64,000 nucleotides of DNA from Betaproteobacteria bacterium (lineage in GTDB: Bacteria > Pseudomonadota > Gammaproteobacteria > Burkholderiales > Ferrovaceae): the NCBI GenBank assembly GCA_028866015.1, contig JAGWIW010000003.1, positions 1 through 64,000 on the forward strand. The letters run 5' to 3'. The notes under the pieces were generated by a model. That model was given only the letters and a program-made list of their open reading frames with translations. It did not search any database and was not told the DNA's origin. This document shows positions 1 to 6,772 of the stretch, piece by piece (the stretch's first letter is position 1; each line of letters starts with the position of its first letter). The translations under genes were made by a program, and so were the position numbers.

Positions 1-594
1 GTCTGGTGGATCGCTGGAAATCATGACACCGACTCGCTGGCTAACTACACAAACCTCTATGGCAGCGCCCTCGCGGACCGGAACCTGCATGGCCGCGTCG
101 TGGAGATCGCCGGCCTGCGCGTGGCTGGCCTGGGCGGGATTTTCCGGGGGGCGGTATGGTATCCGCGAGATTCCATAGACGCGCCTATGCACCACCTCAC
201 CTACAAGACCGCCATGCGAGCGATGATGCCCGCAGAATTGGCGAAGACCTACCGTCAGCATCGTGACCAATACGGCAGCGTGGACGAGGTTGAACCGCCG
301 CTCACCGGTAAGGGGCTTTTGCACAAATCGACCATCTTCCCCGATGACTGGCAGCATCTGGCAAGCCAGGAGGCTGACATTCTGGTGACGCATGAAGCCC
401 CGAGCTGCCACCACAACGGATTTGTCGGGATCACCGAGCTGGCGCGCTCCATGCGCGTGAAACAGCTTTTTCACGGCCATCAGCATGATAGGCTGGACTA
501 TCGAGAAAGCTGGTCGAAGCTGGGTTTTCTGGCGTTTGGAGCGGGGTTCCGTGAGGTGCTTGACCAGGATGGCAATGAAACCAAAACGACTTGA
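1..594 (+). CDS. Metallophosphoesterase, 5'-truncated by window start
   Basis: The frame is open from base 1, so the start lies upstream of the window and only 197 residues are visible. Residues 6-9 read GNHD, the calcineurin-like phosphoesterase motif, and near the C-terminus there is THEAP followed by GHQHD, matching the family's later metal-binding GxxH and GHxH blocks. The first motifs (DxH, GDxxD) must lie upstream. Such enzymes hydrolyse phosphomono- or diesters at a di-metal centre; the substrate cannot be told from sequence. The stop overlaps the next gene's start by 20 bases, so the two are probably translated together. As part of an accessory island it could act on nucleic acid, a nucleotide signal or a phosphoprotein; this is inference. 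Confidence 0.8.
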   Translation, partial: VWWIAGNHDTDSLANYTNLYGSALADRNLHGRVVEIAGLRVAGLGGIFRGAVWYPRDSIDAPMHHLTYKTAMRAMMPAELAKTYRQHRDQYGSVDEVEPPLTGKGLLHKSTIFPDDWQHLASQEADILVTHEAPSCHHNGFVGITELARSMRVKQLFHGHQHDRLDYRESWSKLGFLAFGAGFREVLDQDGNETKTT

Positions 595-1810
595 CGCGGA
601 CGACATCCGCCGGCAGCTTTTTGACTGGATTCGCGGTCAGATTCGTGCTGGGAGGTTGCGGTACGGTAGCGTCGCCCGTGCGGCCGGGGTGAGTCGCAAA
701 GCTCTTGGTAATTTTGAAAGTGGGCGAGCCGACCTGCCTTTTTCTGCTGTGGTCCGGCTGATCAACGCGGTGAGTTACCGCGTCAAAATCGAACCGGGAT
801 TCGAACCACTCCCGAAAGACTTCCGCGAACAGAAAACGCGCCGGCAGCAAGAATATCTTGCCCAGCGCCGGCCGGAGGCCGCCGTGGGTGTTGCCCTGGG
901 CGCGAAAATCAAGGTGATTCGAGTGCCCCATCTGGGCGTAGAACCTGGTGGCCTGGACCTTCCCGTGACACCTTCACCACTGGCGGATGTGGTTTTTATG
1001 GGCCGCATTGAGGCTGAGGCCGAGCCGGCCAAGTCCGACTGGGTGGTGATTTCGCTCTCCGAGCGTGATGCGGAGCCCGCCAAGCTGCGAGAGGGGTGGC
1101 GGGATATTTTGCGCCTGGAGTTCCACGATATCGACGGACCCCAGGAGCCATACGATCTGTTCAGCGATGACCAGGCGCGTGAGATCATCCGTTTCGTCAA
1201 TGCCCATGCTCCCAGCGTGCGCGGCATCCTGGTGCATTGCAAGGCTGGCATCAGCCGCAGCGCTGCCGTAGCAAAATGGATCGCTGAGAGTTATGGACTG
1301 CCGTTCCCGGTGGAGTACGGACGTTACAACAAGCACGTTTACGCCACGCTTAAAAACGTGGAACCATATGCCTCGATTTATGAAATCGGGGCTCGCAGCA
1401 AGGTTGTTGATTGGGGTGGTTTTGAGAGGGGGTACCATATATGGTCCCGGCTAAAAACCAATGAAGAATGGGATGCCATGGTTCTTGAGGCCATGCGATT
1501 GATCTGGAAAGACCCGAATGCCCGACTTAACGGGCGGCATGTTTTGGGGTGCAATGGCTCATCCGCAGTAGCCGCGCAAGCCTGGAATGTCAATAAAATC
1601 ACCGATGCGCAGGCTCGCGCCGCGATAGAGGTGGCAGAAGGTCTTGTGCCGCCAGTCACCCAGTTCCATCTGGCAATTGCCGGGCCTAGCAACGTAAAAT
1701 TCGCGGAATTCATCCGACGGCTATCGCTCAAAAGATCTGCCCAGGGTTCGTTTGAAGTTTTTGTTCATTTTTACTACGACATTTGCGATTTGCTTAGTGG
1801 GGAAAGCTGA
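575..1810 (+). CDS. HTH domain fused to dual-specificity-type phosphatase, unknown C-terminal domain
   Basis: About 411 residues from the chosen ATG. The open frame extends up to 485, but that part lies inside the upstream gene; AGGA at 565-568 sits at usable spacing before 575 (569 is an alternative ATG). Residues about 30-65 look like an XRE-type helix-turn-helix (GSVARAAGVSRKALGNFESG). Residues 221-228 are HCKAGISR, the cysteine phosphatase HC-x5-R active site, inside a dual-specificity-phosphatase-like domain from about 130 to 245. The last 150 residues match nothing I recognise. The phosphatase call is firm from the signature; the helix-turn-helix is a pattern match. A DNA-binding phosphatase fusion is unusual and suggests a regulator or sensor for the neighbouring cassette. 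A natural fusion or an old frameshift joining two genes cannot be distinguished by eye. Confidence 0.72.
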   Translation: MKPKRLDADDIRRQLFDWIRGQIRAGRLRYGSVARAAGVSRKALGNFESGRADLPFSAVVRLINAVSYRVKIEPGFEPLPKDFREQKTRRQQEYLAQRRPEAAVGVALGAKIKVIRVPHLGVEPGGLDLPVTPSPLADVVFMGRIEAEAEPAKSDWVVISLSERDAEPAKLREGWRDILRLEFHDIDGPQEPYDLFSDDQAREIIRFVNAHAPSVRGILVHCKAGISRSAAVAKWIAESYGLPFPVEYGRYNKHVYATLKNVEPYASIYEIGARSKVVDWGGFERGYHIWSRLKTNEEWDAMVLEAMRLIWKDPNARLNGRHVLGCNGSSAVAAQAWNVNKITDAQARAAIEVAEGLVPPVTQFHLAIAGPSNVKFAEFIRRLSLKRSAQGSFEVFVHFYYDICDLLSGES

Positions 1811-1815
1811 GTTGG

Positions 1816-1821
1816 TATAAT
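1816..1821 (+). promoter_or_regulatory. Possible -10 box ahead of DUF5131 gene
   Basis: TATAAT lies 51 bases before the ATG at 1872, just after the phosphatase stop. No good -35 box at 17 bases is visible (a TTGCTT begins at 1790, spacing about 20), so promoter activity is only possible. If real, the DUF5131 gene can be transcribed apart from the phosphatase. Confidence 0.3.
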
Positions 1822-1871
1822 GCCAGGAGAACCAATCGCGGACGTTACCAGAATTGGGATAGGAGGGGCAC

Positions 1872-2618
1872 ATGGCGACACAATCAACCATCGAATGGAC
1901 GGAACAGACCTGGAACCCGACAACCGGATGCACCAAGGTTTCGCCGGGCTGCAAAAACTGTTATGCCGAAGTGATGGCCAGACGGCTGACGGCCATGGGC
2001 GCTCATGGCTACGAAAACGGCTTCAAACTCACACTGCATGAGAACCGGCTGGGACAGCCTCTCGCGCGCAAGAAGCCTACGGTTTACTTCGTGAACAGCA
2101 TGAGCGATCTGTTTCATGAAGACGTGCCTGACAGCTTCCTGGACCAGGTTTTCTCGGTAATTGAGGCCACTCCTCACCATACCTATCAGATCCTCACCAA
2201 GCAGGCACAGCGGCTCCCGGAATATTTTGCACACCGTCCCTGCCCGAAGAACGTCTGGCTCGGCGTGTCGGTTGAGGACAGAAAGTACGGCGTGCCACGT
2301 ATCGACCACCTGCGAAAGGTTGATGCGCATATCCGCTTCCTTTCTGTTGAACCGTTGCTGGAAGATCTGGGGCGCCTCAACCTGCGTGATATCCACTGGG
2401 TTATCGTTGGTGGCGAATCAGGCCACAAGGCGCGCCCTATGCGCGAAGAATGGGTGGTGAATGTCCAGGCTCAGGCCGAGGAAGCTGGCGCTGCGTTTTT
2501 CTTTAAGCAGTGGGGCGGCTGGGGTGCAGATGGCGTGAAACGGCACAAGAAAGCAAATGGGCGGGTTTTCCGGGGGCGCACCTGGAATGATTACCCGGAA
2601 GCAGCAGAACGGCTATAG
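1872..2618 (+). CDS. Phage Gp37/Gp68-type (DUF5131) three-cysteine protein
   Basis: 248 residues with a strong GGAGGGG ribosome site before the ATG. The N-terminus has the hallmark IEWTEQTWNP followed by C20, C27 and C30 (GCTKVSPGCKNCYA), the conserved three-cysteine motif of the Gp37/Gp68 family. Later blocks include SVED, FLSVEPLL, WVIVGGESG and FFFKQWGGW, all typical of the family. The cysteine spacing recalls a metal or Fe-S site of the radical-SAM kind, but it is not the canonical CxxxCxxC and the reaction is unknown. The family is found in phages and in bacterial islands next to TcmP, as here. It converges with tcmP, the two stop codons sharing the palindrome CTATAG. Family assignment is firm; function unknown. 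Confidence 0.9.
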   Translation: MATQSTIEWTEQTWNPTTGCTKVSPGCKNCYAEVMARRLTAMGAHGYENGFKLTLHENRLGQPLARKKPTVYFVNSMSDLFHEDVPDSFLDQVFSVIEATPHHTYQILTKQAQRLPEYFAHRPCPKNVWLGVSVEDRKYGVPRIDHLRKVDAHIRFLSVEPLLEDLGRLNLRDIHWVIVGGESGHKARPMREEWVVNVQAQAEEAGAAFFFKQWGGWGADGVKRHKKANGRVFRGRTWNDYPEAAERL

Positions 2619-3518
2619 AGTGTCCAGAATGCCCCTGGCGATCTTGGTTGCCAACCCATACGCTCTAGGTTTTGGATTCGAGGCAGCAAAATAGAGGGCA
2701 AAGAGCGGGGGGCCAACTGGGTTATCCAAGTCTCCACCCTGATAGAGAATTTTTGGTTCTGTCACCGCAGGAAATAAACCTTTTAGGCGTGTAGATACAA
2801 AATTCAGCATTTCGTGGTGATCTACAGTGCGCTCATCACCTTCATTTGTACCAAACAAACCAAACTGTCGCTTCTGTCCATAGAACTCCTGACGCCAGGC
2901 TTCGGTTCCCAAAACACGGTTCAGCGCGGCAACTTTTGATGGGTCTAACGAATCAGTATCCTTGACTGCTTGACGGTATAACCCGGAGTATGGGAATAGA
3001 TACCAAACATCAATTGCCCCTGTTTTCGCTATTGCTTCCAGCGTTGGCCACTCAACTTCCATTCCAAAAGGGTCGAGAAAGATGACGGCTCTTTCGTTCT
3101 GCCAAGAATATTTGGTACACAGTGATTTCAATGCTTCATTGGCATCACTTTGTAGAAAATCTACAGTCTTTTCTGGGTAATCAGCCACTACGGCCCTTAG
3201 CGCTGCGAGCTTCCTGGGTTTCAACTCAATGAAGTAATACTTGTGAAAGGCTGGCTCAACCGCGAGGGCTCTTCTGGCTGACCCCTCGATGCTGGTTTTG
3301 GTGCCATTTACTCTTATATCGCAGTAGCCAGTTCCTGCGAAAGCGTCTATGTAGATTCTGGTGAATCTTTGTTTACTGAGTGCGTTATTAAAAGCTTTCA
3401 GATACTTCTCTAGGGCTTCTAGCTTGATGAGCGTCCACGCCCCACCGAAAGGAATTTGACCATCAGGCCCTACGCCTTTTTCATCGAACTGAAAATCATC
3501 AGTTGATTGGTTTTCCAT
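2613..3518 (-). CDS. tcmP: Three-Cys-motif partner protein TcmP
   Basis: 301 residues. The N-terminus has a W-T-x-x-K-L-x-x-L-x-x-Y-L helix, then DAFAGTGYC at 58-66 and IELKP near 97-101, as in the SAM-binding part of a Rossmann methyltransferase. FLDPFG at 147-152 occupies the place of the DPPY-type motif IV. These fit TcmP, named for occurring beside the three-cysteine Gp37/Gp68 protein encoded convergently here. A methyltransferase-like fold is what the motifs suggest; the substrate is unknown. Base composition is visibly richer in A+T than the core genes further right, consistent with acquired DNA. Thirty bases separate it from the methyltransferase gene upstream on the same strand, so the two probably share a transcript. 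Confidence 0.88.
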   Translation of the reverse strand: MENQSTDDFQFDEKGVGPDGQIPFGGAWTLIKLEALEKYLKAFNNALSKQRFTRIYIDAFAGTGYCDIRVNGTKTSIEGSARRALAVEPAFHKYYFIELKPRKLAALRAVVADYPEKTVDFLQSDANEALKSLCTKYSWQNERAVIFLDPFGMEVEWPTLEAIAKTGAIDVWYLFPYSGLYRQAVKDTDSLDPSKVAALNRVLGTEAWRQEFYGQKRQFGLFGTNEGDERTVDHHEMLNFVSTRLKGLFPAVTEPKILYQGGDLDNPVGPPLFALYFAASNPKPRAYGLATKIARGILDTL

Positions 3519-3548
3519 TTGGCAGTAATGGCCCTTGAAAATTGGTTT

Positions 3549-5225
3549 CTAAAATAAGTCCTTTTGCTCTGCCACCTTCGCTTCACGCTTCGCTTTCTTG
3601 AATGTTGTACCGCCCTGAGACAGGTCTGGATAGTCCGCGCGCTCTGTGCCGTTTAGCAGCCCCTCAATGGTGAGTATCTGAATTTTGGGGTACGCCTTGG
3701 CCGTGTCTGGGCTTGTATAAAACCCCTCCTTAATGGCTTCGGTCATCATTGGCTTTGTGGGCTCAGTGAGAGTCACGAACAAGCCAATCTCGGCCTTTTC
3801 CCGTGCCACCACATGAGCCAGATCTCGCACCATGGCCACGGTCACATTCTCGCCACCCTTCACTGACACCACGATCTTTTTGTGAGCGTTCAGCTCGTCC
3901 TGGAAGAAGATCAGACCGTCGATGCCGCCGTCGGCTCCCTTCTTTTTGCCCTGGTAGGGTTGTGCGTTGACCAGCGAACAGGCCCACCACTGGAACTGAT
4001 ACTTGTCACGCTGAGCCAGGTCACGGGCGCCGTCGATATCTTTTGGTGTTCCATGAACATCAAAACCAATTCCTGGGAAGGCGTCCTTGAGGCGTTTTTC
4101 GATCAGGGAAATAGCGAGGTGGGTTATATCTATGCCGATCCAATGGCGGTTAAGTTTTTGTGCGGCGTGAACGGCTGTGCCGCAGCCACAGAAGGGGTCA
4201 AGCACCACATCACCTTCATTACTGCTGACTTGGATGATACGTTCCAGCAGCGTCACGGGCTTTTGGGTGGGGTAACCCAAGGACTCATCGCCCAATGCTG
4301 GTTTTATATCTCCCCAGTCATTCTGCAAAGGGACACCAGGCATCTCATCAAGGTATCTCTTGTAAGCAGGTGTTCCTCCATTTGCTGGAAAGTATAGTCT
4401 TCCTTCATCGTAGAATTTCTGCATGTTTTCTTTAGAGTAGGCCCAATAACGGCCCTTGTAGGGCTTTCTCCCCATGAACTCGTAGGAAACATCCCCTCCA
4501 GGTTTTGCTGCTGTTAAATTGTCCAGTCTGTATAGTCGGCCTGTTTTTTCTTCAACGTGTCGGTAATTTTTTTCAATATATGATGGGTCATAGGGGGTGT
4601 ACTGCCAGTTCCAAATCCAATCATCTGATTTTGAGTAGAAAAGTATGACATCTCTGATGTTTCCATACTGTCTTCGGCCTTGTTTTGCATCGTTATGCGC
4701 ACTAGATCGCTTCCAACTAATTTCAGATCGATAGTTGTTCCCACCGAATACCCCATCCAAGACAACCTTCAAATAATGGCTTGCGGTTGGGTCACAGTGC
4801 AGATACAAGCTTCCTGTTGGCTTAAGCACCCGGTGCAGTTCCGTCAGTCGATTAGCCATCATGGTCAGGTAAGCCATCATGTCGTTTTCGCCTAGGAACT
4901 TTCGCAGCGCTTGCATCATTTCCGACACGTTGGTGTTTTCGCTCCGGACGATCTCGCCGAACTCTCTTTCCGCCTCAGGCCCCCAGTGCCAGGTATCTTC
5001 AAAAGCCTCGATCTGAGCATCGCTTTCGTGGCCCTTGGGTGTTTTGAAGAGGACGTTATAGTTGGCGTTGGAATTGAAGGGTGGGTCGAGGTAGATCAGG
5101 TCAACGGACTCATCAGCTATATGCTCGCGTAGAATGTCGAGGTTGTCGCCGAAATAGAGATGATTCCCGGTGTGAGGTGCTTTGGCGGTTTGTGGCGGGA
5201 CTTCGCTGGCCTTTTTTCCCTTCAT
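3549..5225 (-). CDS. Beta-class DNA amino-methyltransferase fused to Mrr-like nuclease domain
   Basis: 558 residues, ATG preceded by a G-rich ribosome site. GDNLDIL near 26-32 and DPPFNSN at 47-53 form motif IV. VLDPFCGCGT at 341-350 is motif I, lying after motif IV: the beta-class order seen in type III Mod-like N6-adenine or N4-cytosine methyltransferases. From about 405 the chain continues into a domain with QPYQGKKKGADGGIDG (GGIDG at 433-437) and VSVKGG at 453-458, resembling the D...(Q/E)xK core of Mrr-family PD-(D/E)xK nucleases. The glutamine/glutamate before the lysine is replaced by valine (VxVK), so catalysis is uncertain. If active, modification and cleavage lie on one chain; if not, the domain may only bind DNA. 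It probably leads the tcmP transcript. Confidence 0.85.
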   Translation of the reverse strand: MKGKKASEVPPQTAKAPHTGNHLYFGDNLDILREHIADESVDLIYLDPPFNSNANYNVLFKTPKGHESDAQIEAFEDTWHWGPEAEREFGEIVRSENTNVSEMMQALRKFLGENDMMAYLTMMANRLTELHRVLKPTGSLYLHCDPTASHYLKVVLDGVFGGNNYRSEISWKRSSAHNDAKQGRRQYGNIRDVILFYSKSDDWIWNWQYTPYDPSYIEKNYRHVEEKTGRLYRLDNLTAAKPGGDVSYEFMGRKPYKGRYWAYSKENMQKFYDEGRLYFPANGGTPAYKRYLDEMPGVPLQNDWGDIKPALGDESLGYPTQKPVTLLERIIQVSSNEGDVVLDPFCGCGTAVHAAQKLNRHWIGIDITHLAISLIEKRLKDAFPGIGFDVHGTPKDIDGARDLAQRDKYQFQWWACSLVNAQPYQGKKKGADGGIDGLIFFQDELNAHKKIVVSVKGGENVTVAMVRDLAHVVAREKAEIGLFVTLTEPTKPMMTEAIKEGFYTSPDTAKAYPKIQILTIEGLLNGTERADYPDLSQGGTTFKKAKREAKVAEQKDLF

Positions 5226-5303
5226 ACCCCCCCCTGATTGTGTGATGCATGATTTTTTGTGCGGGCGCTGGGATTGTAGCCTATACCGACATGACCGTGG
5301 CTC

Positions 5304-5387
5304 GGTGACAAAACGGTGGTAATCCTAAAATGACTCATAGTGACCCCCAATATTTTTCGGTGACAAAACGGTAACACTTGGGGGTCA
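5304..5387. repeat. Inverted repeat plus two direct repeats beside tRNA-Ser
   Basis: GGTGACAAAACGGT occurs at 5304-5317 and again at 5359-5372. The second copy lies in the loop of a perfect 10-base inverted repeat, TGACCCCCAA at 5341-5350 and TTGGGGGTCA at 5378-5387. A further partial arm, ACTTGGGGGG, starts near 5396. The block lies between the methyltransferase start and the tRNA 3' end, where integrative elements commonly keep attachment or regulatory sequences. No integrase gene is visible in the window. It could equally be an operator for the minus-strand methyltransferase gene. Confidence 0.6.
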
Positions 5388-5468
5388 AAGCCCGAACTTG
5401 GGGGGGCGGTCTTATACAAGACATTTGGGGCGGGAAACCGGCCGGAAAGCCGCGTCTTTACTGGGTTC

Positions 5469-5559
5469 TGGCGGAGAGGGCGGGATTCGAACCCGCGTTA
5501 GGTTATTCACCTAAACACGCTTTCCAGGCGTGCGACTTAAACCGCTCATCCACCTCTCC
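5469..5559 (-). tRNA. tRNA-Ser(GGA): tRNA-Ser (anticodon GGA)
   Basis: On the minus strand the acceptor GGAGAGG (5559-5553) pairs with CCTCTCC (5479-5473), followed by discriminator G and an encoded CCA. The anticodon arm reads CACGCCT-GGA-AAGCGTG, giving anticodon GGA. The T arm has GGTTCGAATCC, and a long variable arm (TTTAGGTGAATAACCTAA) fits the class II shape of serine tRNAs. Its 3' end faces the accessory cassette at 1-5225, the usual orientation of elements integrated at tRNA genes. It lies 12 bases past the lptF stop. Confidence 0.96.
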
Positions 5560-5571
5560 GAAGGGGCTGCA

Positions 5572-6678
5572 TTATACCGGAGTTTGGCGTCTGCGTATGT
5601 AGTCGATTAACCAACGGGGCGACCACACCCACTGGCGACGTTGCAGCAAGAGCATTCCCATCATCAAAAACAGCGCGTGGACAGGCCAGATACCCACCCA
5701 GGGCGAGAGCCGGCCCTGCACCACCCAGGCCTGGGCAATGCTCATGGTGTTGTAGTAGACCATGTAGGTCAGCAGGGCAAAAATCATATTGGCTGAACGC
5801 CCCCCACGGGTATTCACGTAGGAGAGGGGGATGGCGATCACGGCCAGCACCACCAGGCTGATGGGCAATCCCAGGCGCCAGTGGATTTCTCCCCAGCCAT
5901 CGAGCGTGGGGTGTTGCAAGAGTTGGCCCATATTCATGGATTTCACCGACAAGGCACTGGCGCTAACCCCTTTCTGTTCGATGCGCAGCTCGGCCTGGTC
6001 GAAATCGACGAGGGAATAATTGGCGGTTCCCGGGTCGCCTTCGTAGCGCCTGCCCCGTTGCAGCACGATAAACCGGTCTCCATTGGGCTGTGTGGCAACG
6101 TACCCCTTGTCTGCCGCGATCACCCCCAGCTTATGTTCCTGTACCGACTGCACGAACACATTGGAGACTTTGTCCTTGCTTTCGCTGATGGCATCCACGA
6201 AGAACACCTGGTCTGACTGGCGCGACTCCCGGAATACGCCCGGGGTGATCTGGGTGGTTTCATCCCGGCTTTCCAGCCGGCTCTGGTATTCCGCACGCTG
6301 GCCAATGGCCCAGGGAGCGACCGCCATACTCATGAGCGCCACCACCAGGGCCATGGGCAGGGCAAACCACAGCACAGGCCGCAGGAATCGGTTCAGGCTC
6401 ACGCCGGAAGACATCCAGATGATCATTTCCGAGTCGCGATAACAACGTGTCAAGGTCATCAAGAGCGCCGTGAAGACGGAAGCCGACAGGATCACCGGCA
6501 AATATGTGAGCGCCCCGAAGGCCACCATGGCAGTCACGGCATCGGCTGACAGCGTGCCACTGGCGGCCATGCCCAGAAGCCGCACCACGGTGACCGTAAG
6601 GAGGATGGAGAGCAACACCATGAGCGCCATGACCATGGTGCGGCTGAATTCCTTGCGCAGGGAGCGGCTGAAGATCAT
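5572..6678 (-). CDS. lptF: LPS export permease LptF
   Basis: 368 residues, normal length for the YjgP/YjgQ family. Three membrane segments lie in the N-terminal third (about 13-33, 50-74, 98-122), a periplasmic jellyroll-like part follows, and three more segments lie from about 270 to 352. GLPISLVVLAVIAIPLSYVN is the conserved start of the C-terminal membrane part. LptF works with LptG and the ATPase LptB to extract lipopolysaccharide from the inner membrane. It is divergent from pepA, a common arrangement. lptG, usually directly downstream, is absent: the tRNA-Ser gene and the accessory cassette follow instead. LptF rather than LptG is chosen because of the position next to pepA and the N-terminal sequence. 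Confidence 0.92.
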   Translation of the reverse strand: MIFSRSLRKEFSRTMVMALMVLLSILLTVTVVRLLGMAASGTLSADAVTAMVAFGALTYLPVILSASVFTALLMTLTRCYRDSEMIIWMSSGVSLNRFLRPVLWFALPMALVVALMSMAVAPWAIGQRAEYQSRLESRDETTQITPGVFRESRQSDQVFFVDAISESKDKVSNVFVQSVQEHKLGVIAADKGYVATQPNGDRFIVLQRGRRYEGDPGTANYSLVDFDQAELRIEQKGVSASALSVKSMNMGQLLQHPTLDGWGEIHWRLGLPISLVVLAVIAIPLSYVNTRGGRSANMIFALLTYMVYYNTMSIAQAWVVQGRLSPWVGIWPVHALFLMMGMLLLQRRQWVWSPRWLIDYIRRRQTPV

Positions 6679-6772
6679 GAAAGGGCGGGCCGTTTTGACT
6701 TTTAATTGGCTTTGAACGGATAATTTCCGTTTATTTTCGCAAAGTTATGCAACTCACTTGTGGAGCGCTATC

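Noticed and set aside
5378-5602. Open frame reading ...AGFEPALGYSPKHAFQ...
   Set aside because: It is the translation of the tRNA-Ser gene read on the opposite strand, a well-known false gene.
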